A stretch of 64,000 bases of DNA from Membranipora membranacea. Its lineage: Eukaryota > Bryozoa > Gymnolaemata > Cheilostomatida > Membraniporidae. The stretch covers positions 5,270,001-5,334,000 of the forward strand of contig OU612068.1 of assembly GCA_914767715.1 (NCBI GenBank), in the 5' to 3' direction. The notes beneath the pieces were generated by a model. That model ran no database searches, had not been told where the DNA came from, and saw only the letters and a list, made by a program, of their open reading frames with translations. Below, piece after piece: positions 1 through 16,978 of the stretch. The position numbers and the translations under genes are program-made. Position 1 is the first letter of the stretch; every line of letters begins with the position of its first letter.

Positions 1-3000
1 TCTGATTATAACCCTGCAGCCAGTAACTCACCCTACAGTAGTAAAACTCAGTCTACAACAGTATACAACTCCTCAGCCAACTCACAAAGACAAGGTCAGT
101 CTAATGTCATACACAATGACAATGATGTTTTAGTGGAAGCGTTCCTGATCATCGCTGAATTATGAATATTGCTAGGTTTCTTTTCGCTAGTATCAGTAAT
201 CTATAGGTATTCTGCGATACCGGTCATGTCTTTACGGAACGACACCATTTTGATCATCTAGATATGATTTGTTGTTGAGACTGAAAAATATTGCCACACT
301 GATAAGGTGATAATGATGAACTTGTGACAGTGATAGCGATGATGGATGTATCCATTAACATACATAAATACCAATAACGTAATTATGTTCATGGATGCAG
401 CTGCTGATTTCAGAGTTGTCTCCTCCTTGAACTGGAAGCTCAAGGAGTGGACAACCAATGAAACAGCTCAAAGCTGACGGTACTGATGGTACTTCATTCG
501 GGAAAATCAGGAGGGTTAATGTAGAATTATCCAGGCCAGTTATGTTTTTGTGTTTCAATTTTTTATTATGCATAATGTCTGCTATGACTTTCAAAATGTT
601 GAATGCTGAGAGATATTTTTAGAATTTGAAGAGACATTTACCCCATCTGTGGATCCAGGTAAAATATCTCAATTTGAAATCTGCACTGTGAAAGTCTCTA
701 TGGACACTGATTGGGAAATTTACACTGTCAATTATTTGTAAAATTTATCTAACTTGTTCCCCTTCTAGAAGTGCCGACTAGCCTTAATACTAGCCTGTCT
801 TAACAAGCTTTCTTGTGGCGTTGTTGCCCCCCCCCCCCCCCCCAACAAAGCTTGTTATGACAGGCTACCTTAATACCTATTTACTGTCCCTGTTACTGCT
901 CTGTTCTTTAATCAAGCTAATTATTATTTGACACTATTACTCAATGTGATTTAACAGTTTAGTGACCAGCCAAACATTATATCAGGGCAATTTAAAGTTA
1001 CAATGTCGCATTGGCCATAATCTCAACCTATGTTTTCCAAATGTGTGCCACTTTGACTATACAGAATCTTCAAGTGCTATGTTTTAATGTTGAAGAAACT
1101 TTTTCAATCTGAACCTCCCCCGCACTAGGATATGTGGGTTATGCTGGCTACTGATTTCATACAATATCATTGATCATCTCTTCCAAACATGACACCAGAT
1201 AGGAGATTTCTTTTACATGATTGATTCTGTGTGATCCAACCTATAAATGCAAACTATCACGATTTTGATTCCAACATAACCTTTTATGCGCACCAGTGCA
1301 ACTCTTCTTAGAGGTACGGTTGCACAGGTATACTGTAGGTATCACATAAAATACATTAGGTTTTACCTACGACCCTTCCTTTACATCTATTATGTATTAT
1401 GTAACTGGTTTGTTTATAACCTTCTAGCCTACAGTAGAACGCGGCGAATCGGTTCGATAACCGATTATGACCCTGTAAATGAACAATATGGTTCAATAGT
1501 GGGTCAGTACACAGGTATATAGAATGTGATACTTTGAGTTGTGAGTCCCTGGTTACTACTAAATCCTGTGCCTTTCTCTCTTATTTACTGACTTCTACCA
1601 AAAAATACGAGCAATCCGCAATAACATGACACCTGAGGAAATACTGAGTCTTAAAGTGTCCAGAAATTATACTACGTCTGACAAATATGGATTTGGATTG
1701 ACACCATTAGAATGTGTTTCCTCTTGTGTAAAATAATGCGGATATGCTCATATTTGTGGACTAAGCAGCATGTAGAATGCAGTGATGTTGTTCACTATTA
1801 TTTGCAAGGATGCGCAATGCATAAAAGCATTTTGGGTATTATGCTTGGTTATGCTACTTGCCAACGCCATTCAGTTGATCACGATATATAGCTGTTATAT
1901 AGCCTAACTGCCTGGGAGTTGAGTTGAGGTTCGGTACTCGGTTGATATAGAAAGAGTACAAATCCTGCCATAACTATGATGAGGGAATTACTAATGTAGA
2001 CCCTGGATTTAGCTTACTGATAATATATTAAGGTTAGGTGGAAGCTAGGGTAGAAATATAGCTGTATTATTATTATTAGTTGGTGCTGTGCATGACAGGA
2101 AAACTAATGCTGCTGCTGCTGAGTACACAATACTAAATTTGGACACTAGTCGAGTTGGTGTGTGACTTAGTATCTCTCAATGGCCAGGTTTAGATTCAGA
2201 CAAACAATAGATTATTGTAACTCATGTGTTTAGTATCTTGTTGGATTTCAATGTTGTGTTGCACCCTCTCTATCTCTCTATGATTTTAACACAATTACTT
2301 CAAATCTCAGCCTATAGTCTCAACTTACGTACCAATTTGATTACTTAATGCTGTCCCTCCCTGCCTCCCCATTCCCTGCTCGGTTTGCAAAGTATTTTTC
2401 TTTGTAGCGCTGAAGGAGGTTGAATGTGTGGCTAAGTCATGCACCAGTTGGAGCATAAGATTACATTGTAGTGCTTATACAATGATATATCTTGTCAAAA
2501 AACCATGCATGTGACACTACATGTCACCTATCTACTATTCTTCTCCTCTAACTACATATGTCGCAAGCTGCAAATAAACAATATAACTTTGTTTTCACAG
2601 AGCCAAAAGTAGTGCAGGCACCACCCCCAGAGGCTCCGGTAGCTGCTGAGCCAGCCCCTGTGTTTGCTCCTCCTCCACCACGTGAGCCTTCTCCACCACC
2701 TCCAGCAGAGCCTGAACCTCCAGCGGCACCAGCTCCTGAGCCTGAGGCGCCACCAGCAGCTGCTCCAGCACCTGAAGCCGACTCTGGGGTAGGTCATTCT
2801 ACTTCACTTATCTAAGAAAACTTTTATATAGTCACAACAGCCACACTGATCACATGACATACTATTGCATGTATATCTCTGATCGGTAGAGAGTGAACTA
2901 ATTCACTTAGCATAAGTACCATCACAAGGAATTCGGTGTGGCGACCCGAGTTCAATTTTACTAAATAGTGGTGTGTACATGTAAGGTACTCATACTGAAT

Positions 3001-3382
3001 TGACACTAATGATCAGAGATACACATGAATAAAGCTAGTCCCGATGTCAGTGTGCTCAACAGCTGCTATTGTTTTTGTCAAGCTCTGCAGAGTTGTGCTA
3101 GACTTTTTTGCAATGAAATGTACCCTGATGAATGATTTACTTTTTTAGTTGGCCCTCCAGTAGTTTATTTTACCTAAATATGAAATTTACTTTTTACAGA
3201 GTACTGTCACATACTTGGCAGTGTACGATTACACAGCAGGTGATGATGATGAGGTTAGCTTTCAGGAAGGTGACCGTATTATCAACAGTGAGATTATCGA
3301 TGAGGGCTGGATGACTGGTACAGTAGAACGCACAGGAGAGACGGGAATGTTACCGTCTAATTATGTGGAGGCAGAAAACTAG
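1..3382 (+). CDS. LASP: LASP/nebulin-family protein, C-terminal part (linker and SH3)
   Basis: Partial gene; the LIM domain and nebulin repeats expected in this family would lie to the left of the window. Three coding exons join in phase: 1-94 (Ser/Asn/Tyr-rich linker, donor CAAG|GTCAGT, phase 1), 2601-2788 (62 codons almost wholly Pro/Ala/Glu, such as [14 protein letters not shown], donor GGG|GTAGGT, phase 0) and 3200-3382 (acceptor TTTTTACAG, stop TAG at 3380-3382). The last exon is a full SH3 domain: AVYDY ligand-pocket motif, acidic RT loop DDDEVSF, DEGWM tryptophan, and [12 protein letters not shown] at the very end. The AVYDY..DEDEVSF..GWM.GTVERTG.TGMLP.NYVEA pattern is that of LASP/nebulette/nebulin SH3 domains, which bind actin-associated partners such as zyxin and palladin at focal adhesions and actin filaments. 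The Pro/Ala/Glu exon is a flexible linker in front of the SH3. Whether it is LASP or a longer nebulin cannot be decided from this end. Confidence 0.87.
95..2600 (+). other. LASP intron with no gene
   Basis: This intron separates the first two LASP exons of the window (donor at 95, acceptor TTTTCACAG ending at 2600). It holds one miniature inverted-repeat element at 791-867 with a 17-20 base C run in its loop. I see no other gene, RNA or clear repeat in it. Confidence 0.7.
791..867. mobile_element. Miniature inverted-repeat element, family A, copy 1
   Basis: A 77-bp foldback: it starts TAGCCTGTCTTAACAAGCTT and ends with the complement (AAGCTTGTTATGACAGGCTA), with a poly-C loop. It is flanked by a perfect 9-bp direct repeat, CCTTAATAC, at 782-790 and 868-876, which is a target-site duplication. 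Related copies lie at 43685-43747 (and its duplicate 50318-50380) and 59685-59755. There is no coding capacity, so it must have been moved by a transposase encoded elsewhere. A 9-bp duplication points to a Mutator-like enzyme, but this is inference. Confidence 0.8.
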
Positions 3383-4387
3383 TATTATATCTCCAAATCT
3401 GACTCTACATCATCATATAAGACTTTGTATCGACTTACATATCAGTCTTTTTTCTACAGGCTAACACAATAACCAGTCTATGACAATGCAACGCTCATCA
3501 GCATCTCAAAATTCCAACATATGGATGAATTTCCTGTAAACAGTTTTATATGATAAACTGGTTTTTCCTTTTTTTTCCTCCGTCACGAGATTGTCAAAGT
3601 TATTTTTTCTCTAAGATGATATGACTAACCAGGTTCTATGCCTGCTCAGGTAACGCTGTGGGTTCTATCTACCTGTGACAGACATTGGCCTAGTCTAGTT
3701 CTACCTCATCTTTATCCCATCAACATATCAACTCCAACTTTTACGATTGATTTTACAAAGCTTGTATTGAGATCGATCAGTATTATGACTTTGATACAGA
3801 CATTGGCTTGCGCAGACAAGCCGCGTGATTTTAGTAATTAGTACCTCGCACACAAAACTTTCCTCACTTATGCTTTTACTCTTCGGTGATAGAAATTTCT
3901 CCTCATGTTCCATACTGGCGGAAGCATATCTACATTCATAATACAATTACGATGATTACGAAACACTCGTTTCCATGTGATGGTGTGTGTTCATTTAGGC
4001 CTAGATAAATGTTGAAGTAATTATCCACCCATATATAATAATCTTTATTACTGAACCAATGATCATCTTCTAAAAATTAGAGGCGACCTTTAGAGGTTTC
4101 ATCACAATATAAGTAAGGAAGGCAACCTGGGCATGAAAATAAAAACAGAAAAAAATTAATTCTTCGACTTTATAATTTACACATCCGGCATTGCTGTAAC
4201 ACATGAGTAAAGTGTTGCCTCTCAATTCAGTTCGTGAGCTGGTGAGACATGAGTACCTATCTGATCTCCAATGCATACATATTTTTAGTTGGGAAACCTT
4301 TTAATGTTGGTTAAAATCACAAGGGAATATCTTGACGTTATATAAGGCGCCATATTGCTCTCAGTTTGCAGGCAGATTAAGGTACAC

Positions 4388-4475
4388 ATTGGGCACCAGC
4401 AGAACCCAGTGATCAGAGGACAGCAGTGGGGTTCGAGCCCTGGAAAGGCAGGTGCTCCTACCAACTGTGTAACAT
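4388..4475 (-). repeat. tRNA-like SINE fragment
   Basis: On the minus strand the segment reads like a tRNA head with an A-box-like stretch (GTTGGTAGGAGCACCTGCC) and, about 30 bases on, a B-box-like stretch (GGCTCGAACCCC). No full cloverleaf or intact anticodon arm is evident, so it is a decayed tRNA-derived repeat and not a functional tRNA gene. It differs from the SINE family at 28630, 39772 and 54150. Confidence 0.4.
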
Positions 4476-5449
4476 AATATTTGACAAATTTATTAAACGA
4501 AAAACAAACGGACAAGAGATCCTCCTCGCGCTTTTTGTATGCACATGTTGTAGAATGGCCGCAGTTTCATCAGAATTCCAAACTCCATAATCAATCTTTT
4601 TACTGAAATTTACTGTTTACGTTGTGTCCAGTTGAGGTATTATACTTCTCTGAAGGAGTTTATATTAGCAAATTTAGCTAATACTTAAGCTAGTTGGGGA
4701 GCAACTAAATGCCTAGCACCAATTTTCACTAGCTAAGGTGAGATTATTTGGGTTGTGAGACAGCCATAAATATTACTGTTTCAACCCTGTGCAAACTTTT
4801 CCTACTGTAAATACTCTTCTAGGGTCATTCAAGTTTAGTGATGAGTTCTTGAAGTTGCCCGCTCAGTTCACTTTGTGCCATAAACAATGTGAAGCATTCC
4901 CTGATGACTGGTATTAGGTATTGACTGAGTCAATCATCTGACCAGAGAGGAACTAAGGAAGCCACAAGTCTAGTAAGTTGTCATCGAAGGAAGGTGAGAA
5001 AAGTAGCCAACTGTTAAATTTTAATCATATCTACTTTTAAGCTGTCACAGGCCATGCCCAGAAAACCTCTGCATTTGTACTGCCACTAAAACTACCAACC
5101 TGAAGAGAAAATCTGCAGAAAATTGTTATAGTATTTGAATGTGTGATTTTGGTGGTGGTTTAGCGGTTGATGCTCCACCGTACTGGCGGGGGACAGAAAT
5201 ATACTTCTCGGTCATTTCTACAAATGTCATATCGCTGCCTGTTGACGTAATTAAATATTATGAGGAAGTTGTCTGCCATCTATTTCATAAGACACTACAA
5301 AACAGATCCAAGGCCAACATAGATAGATCTATGAATATGAAATCAATCATAATATTACTACGTGTATTAAATTCTATCAATAAAGTCTATGATGGCAGGT
5401 GGAAGGTCAATTTGACCTGACTGCCGGTTTGTAGATATAGATCAAGTAT

Positions 5450-5650
5450 GATCAAATCTGCCTGCATCTAAAGTTTCGGACCGTTGCCTCATCATTAGAC
5501 TGGGAACTTGCAAATCAAATCAAACTTGATCAAGGCTCATCAGTAGATTGGGCCGGACCGAAATCCAGGCAAATTGATTCAAACTTGGTCAGAGCTCACC
5601 AGTAGAACACGAACGACCAGAATATGTGCAAAAGAGTCAAACTTGATCTA
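5450..5650. repeat. Degenerate 59-bp tandem repeat
   Basis: Units beginning GCAAAT or GCAAAA at 5510, 5569 and 5628 are spaced exactly 59 bases apart and share TCAAACTTGATC-like and GCTCA(C/T)CAGTAGA blocks. A more diverged unit with indels precedes them from about 5450. An old minisatellite; no function is evident. Confidence 0.6.
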
Positions 5651-6084
5651 ATAATGTAGTTGTATTACAGTTATTTTATTTAGTTCAAACTATGCAGAGA
5701 TGTCAAGGTTGAATTTCAATATGTAAACTAAATTATCATTCTAGTATCAAATGATTTTTAACTTAGTGAGCCAATACTGCCCAATAGTATTTATCTCGGC
5801 TGGTCCAGATAGTTTATAATTTATATGTCTGTTTTTGTCATCAGAGCAGCCAAGATCAATAGGAGGCTTTGGAATGAATCTTCCTGCCCTATCCCAATAT
5901 AAATTTTAAATTTAAATCTGGAAATCAGAAAATTATGTAATCTGTATTTCTGTATCCTAAGTGGTTGAACATAATTCCTTGGCCCATCTCAGCAGCAATA
6001 TATCATCATCCACAAATCTGGACCTAACTTTGGTCCAGATTGACCTCCTCAACATTATAACCTGCATAATGGAAATAAGGCTAA

Positions 6085-6195
6085 GCAGATATCAACAGGG
6101 AGGCAGGTATTCTCACGAGCAGATATCAGCAGGGAGGCAGGTATTCTCACGAGCAGATATCAACAGGGAGGCAGGTATTCTTACGAGCAGATAGC
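6085..6195. repeat. 34-bp minisatellite, three copies plus a partial
   Basis: Head-to-tail units start at 6085, 6119, 6153 and (partial) 6187. Each contains GCAGATATCA(A/G)CAGGGAGGC and ends TTCTCACGA. The first three differ by only single bases, so the array is young or homogenised and probably variable in length between individuals. It lies about 500 bp upstream of the first visible TSSK exon. Confidence 0.9.
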
Positions 6196-6717
6196 AGGGG
6201 TTCCCATTCCCAAGGCATGGCAGGCAGAAGCAGGGCAGTTTTTTTATACACCAATAAATACATCAATAAACTGAAACCATTGCCAATAATAGGTATAGGG
6301 TTTCCTTCTGCAGCATAAACAGGCACAAGGATGTGCCCACATATCCACCATGTTTCCTTATCAGAACATTTTTTGCTGATATTGAGTCTTCTTTAAGTGG
6401 CAGAAGAGTGTTTATCAACTTTGTAAGATCCTGGTAAGCTCTTTGTCACGGACACCAGCTGTCTGATCGATGTGAAAATAGAACAAGCCTCGCAGTCCTT
6501 TCTGGTATTCTCTAACAATGGTAACTCTTTGCTTAATTTTATGCTTCATCATCGCCTTTGATTTATATTATATACAATTGACCAAATAGTTAGAAACAAC
6601 TCCCCAATATCACATAAAACCAGTAAAGCAAACTAAATGGAAATACTGATCTGAAATTCATCTCTTTGCTATGATTACAGAAAGCAAGCCAATGACTCTA
6701 GCCTAAGATCTCTTCAG

Positions 6718-12822
<6,105 letters not shown>

Positions 12823-13010
12823 CAGTCCAGTTTTGTGTGTGGTGCTACCGATTTTCTATGGCACCTGTGTTTTGTTATGGATTGTGCAGTTGAGTCAATT
12901 TTATACTCGGAGTATGGATTTGTTCTAGATAAAAGTGTTGGTTGTCGACTTTTTACTTTGACCTAGTTTGTTAACCTAGTACCCTTCAAAAGTTCTAAAG
13001 TAAGAACAAG

Positions 13011-13016
13011 AATAAA
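13011..13016 (+). terminator. TSSK poly(A) signal
   Basis: Canonical AATAAA 189 bases after the kinase stop codon, followed by T/G-rich sequence (GATGTTGCTGTTC from about 13037), as expected for a cleavage/polyadenylation site. Confidence 0.6.
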
Positions 13017-13039
13017 TTTGAAAGAACATATATCTCTGA

Positions 13040-16000
13040 TGTTGCTGTTCATAATTATAATTTTGCTCGCATTGAGTTCAACTGCAATATATTTCAGCAT
13101 CCATTAGTCTCCATTATACTAACTTAGGCCTGCTTGCTTAGCTGTGTAATTGGTGATTTTTGAAGATCAGGATTTAAACATCATAAGCTCAGAAGAAGAG
13201 ATGGCTGAAACTGCAATTTTCAGTTCTCTTCGTATTCTGGAGAATAAAAGAAAAGAATTAATTCTCACAAAAAAGGGAAAAGAAATTTTTAAGCAATCGT
13301 AGTTGGCTATCCGACTGGCTCGCGGACTGGCTAACTTGCTCCGCAATCTTGCCCATTATTATCAGTTAATCACTTCTCAACTCTTACCCTAATCTGTTTT
13401 TTTTTATTATCATTATTAAAAATATCTGCTAGTTGATATTGGACAGGCCTGCTTACAACTTTATGACTAATAATTACTGTATCACTGATATGCTGATTAC
13501 GATGTGAACGTTATAGATTTTTCAAGGTATGGGCGTTTATTACACGCCTGTAACAGTTTTATAGTCAAAAGTCGGATCCATGGAGCCTTCTCACCCAACA
13601 GAAAAGACTGCAACAAATCTGGAAAAAATTAATATTTCTAGCTCTTGTCTTTCAAACAAAGGAGTGAAGCTGATCTGGGTGTTTTAGCTCCTTGGACTTG
13701 GCCAGCAATTTCTCTCCAATATACTTAAAATGATCCCGTTCTATAATTTGACATGATTTCATCATCAAAATAACTCATTTTAGCCGGTGTTGTATGCTCC
13801 GGTGTGTATACTCCGAGGATATTTAGAAGAGTGAAGAAATATTTGTTGAATCTATACATAGCATTGGTGTAGAATAACACAGATGATGTTTTTGTATGGG
13901 ATGATTATCACAGTCCTGTTTTACAGCCTGCCTTGCTGTTTAAATGCTGTTCTGTTTACATGCAGCGTCAATTACGAGCCATAATGATCAAGATAACACG
14001 ACTCAAGTTATTGCCGAACAATCCCTTTTCCCACGACACGCTGGACCCACAAGAAGACACTCCAAGTCTTATTACACATTGCATATCCTGCCCTGAGCTC
14101 TAAATTACTTCTTTAAAAATGATATCATGATTTTAATCACCATTTTTATGCAAAAATATTCAATGTCTTGTTCCATGTTTATGACCACCCAGCAGCTTAC
14201 AGCATCTCTTTTCTGTGTTGTGGATAATTTAAACATAATACCCGTATCACATAGACTTATGTATAGATGACAAATAGAGCGATGACAATACCCTGTACCG
14301 TGAGGTGGTGTGAGCAATGAGGGAGTTCATTGGTGTGAGGGGGGTTGAGGGTTTTTCTTGCCGCTACAGAATCGAGCATGGTCAGTTCGGTTGTACCAGA
14401 TGATCAACAGTCTTTGTTGATAGGATCCTTCCCCCAAGGAGTTACAGGGGTCTCATTGCTTCCCCAAAGGATAACCAGAGTATATCAGGCCGGTAGTTCT
14501 AGGGGAGGCAGGGAGGCACTGCTGCCTCTAGAATGCTAGATAAAGTGACCTAAAAACCTATAATTGACAAAATCCATATCATAATCAGCTCCTCCACTTG
14601 CTACTTGTATAGGCTTTAAATTGCTTGGGAGGAGCTTACAGCTCCCATCCTGGTGATGCTTTGGACTTCCCCTCAGACTTTTGCATACCCCAACATTTTT
14701 TCTAAAATACGGCCCTTTATATATATAGTGGCCCACCCTCAACTGAACGGTTCATGTTATGGAACTATAACTTGAGGAGAAATATTTCAGGATAGCCTCC
14801 TACATTTCCAGGAGATATAACTGTTCTGATAGACTGTAAATAAGTTTGATAAAGTAAATATGTCTATTGCCCCAGCGCTGTCGTCTATTGCCACGTAGCG
14901 TCGGGTGATAATCACAAGTGACAGACCAGGGTCACCTGAATTTTTTGGCATCAGCAATTCTCAGACTTTTAGCGACAAAAATAATTTATGGAGCAATAAA
15001 CAGGCGACTGGCGGTACGAGGGGTTTGATGCAGTTTATCACAAGAGCACAGCTTAGTCAGACTTTTGTCACCAGCCAACAGAAACAAACAATCTATCTCA
15101 GCACTGTCCATTCCAATTACATTCATGCCCTCTACCTTTGATGTCGGCTATAAAGTGTGTTGAAGGACCATTGAGCTAAAAGCCTTATAGCCTCCCTTAT
15201 CTCACTGCCTTGTTGGCGGCTCCCATTTAGACCTTACTATGATTATGAATGTTTATTGCTGTTTATGATTTTCCGATTTTCAATAACGGGATGACCGCAT
15301 CAAAGGGTTTTATAATAATTCACGAGTGTGTGGCAGAATGCGCCATAATGCCTTGTGACAATGGGCTTAGTGCTAAGTGCATCATCTGGAAGGTAAGATA
15401 ATGCTGAATTTGGAGAATAGGATGAGACATCAACCCTGAGCCTTATCAGCATTGTTGTCGTAATTTTACATTACTAGTAGTGATTGGAGTCAATTTAACT
15501 CCCTACAAGTCTGTCTCTGATGCTTTTTACAAGTTTTCCTTTAATTCTTTGATGTCAAATAAAAGACAATAAATGTTATGATGCACTTTATATGTAATTC
15601 TTCATTCTATTGAAAAATGACAGGCAGGAATACTGAAACTTGAGACTGCAAGATATTCAGAAAAACACGGATTCATAACCAACATGATGGAGAATTAATT
15701 CGCTTCACTGTCCCTTTGTTCGGTTTATTCTATTTTTACCGACCATTTAGGAACTCCTCTAAGATCTTGTTCTGAAGGTACTGTTCAGTTTAATACCATC
15801 AGAACACGGATATATACAATATATATATATATATATATACACACTATATTATAATCACCGATGTATCATCAATGTATCATGACAAATGAGGACGTGTAAA
15901 AAAAGGTGTAACTGACAGAGTAATTATTAGAGCATGTTAGTTCTTAGTAGACATTTTACTATCTTATTTTCATTAGATTATTGCCTTGGAAACGCTCTAT

Positions 16001-16850
16001 ATTTATGGTAGGTGTATCAACTAAATACTTAAATTTCGGCAACATCATAATAACAGTAGTTTTAGTACAAAATTATTCTGCATCAAAATTGAACTGCAAC
16101 TAATAGAGTTTCTTGGGAAAAATCTTCTCGATTTTGACTGTTCTTTAGTTGTTGTTCCACTACACTTATATCCGGCACAATATTTATTTATAGATATAAA
16201 ATAATAAATAAGTAATGGAGGCGATACGGTTTAACTTCCTCATGGCAATTTTTAAAAAAGATGAGGTCAACTTACGAGCATGCCAGCGAGTAAAAGATCT
16301 TATGAGTTGCATTTTCGTTGCCTAAAAATAAAACTATTTAATGGTGAATAGAATATTCAAGGTTGTCTGGATTTTGACATGATTCTTGATATTATGAACT
16401 CTTCTTAACAACAAGAAGAATGTTGCTAAGCACCAGGGAGGCTGTCTTGCACAAGAAAATACATAATGCTGCAGGCTGCTTCCAATATTGTGCGGTCGCA
16501 ATTAAATGCTCCTGTATTATCATGATAGAGCAATTATTATTAATTATGGAATGAAGATTAGTTTAATGTGTTTCAATTGTTTTAATATTTTATTCACTAG
16601 TTTTTTCGGCTGTAATGCGTGTGTGCGTCAGGATTAGCCCTGCGGTGACTCAAGTTTGTCACATGGAAGAACAATAAATCTCAATCTGTGTTATTGTGTA
16701 CAGATATCAATTATATTTTATTATCAGGCTATAAGAGTTTGCTCATTGGTTCTAATTGGACAGATCACACCATGTGAATAGATGAAATAATTGAGAGCTA
16801 TAATATAATACTGCAGAGGGGCAATAAAAGACAGGGTTTCTTTTCAATCA
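13040..16850. other. Intergenic region upstream of EVX
   Basis: No coding exon supported. It includes a TA dinucleotide run at about 15819-15839. By position it is the 5' flank of EVX and may hold its enhancers, but I cannot identify specific sites beyond AT-rich homeobox-like words, which are uninformative here. Confidence 0.5.
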
Positions 16851-16861
16851 CTTACAAGACT

Positions 16862-16895
16862 TATAAATAGAAGGTGGGCGAGAGACACACTTCAT
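16862..16895 (+). promoter_or_regulatory. EVX core promoter: TATA box and initiator
   Basis: TATAAATA at 16862-16869 is followed about 32 bases from its start by an initiator-like TTCATTAC (about 16891-16898). The predicted start would leave a 5' UTR of about 85 bases with no upstream ATG before the EVX start at 16979. The spacing matches the canonical TATA-to-start distance. Confidence 0.65.
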
Positions 16896-16978
16896 TACTG
16901 CATCGAGCAACACTGAACAACCACCGGACGCACTAATCTTTATTTCTCACCCAACAGACCAACTTTCCTACAGAGAAA

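Larger units (their letters stand above)
3383..6680. other. Intergenic region between LASP and TSSK
   Basis: No coding exon is supported here. It contains the LASP 3' UTR (a possible AATAAA lies at about 4138), a tRNA-like SINE fragment (4388-4475), a degenerate 59-bp repeat (5450-5650) and a 34-bp minisatellite (6085-6195). A 5' exon of the kinase gene probably lies near the right end, because the exon at 6681 is preceded by a good acceptor, but I cannot place it. Confidence 0.55.

Noticed and set aside
2552..2797. Trp/Arg-rich minus-strand frame
   Set aside because: It is the antisense of the Pro/Ala/Glu LASP exon; its composition is just the complement of CCN and GCN codons.
6085..6195. 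CRISPR-like array
   Set aside because: Units are contiguous with no unique spacers, and the DNA is clearly eukaryotic.
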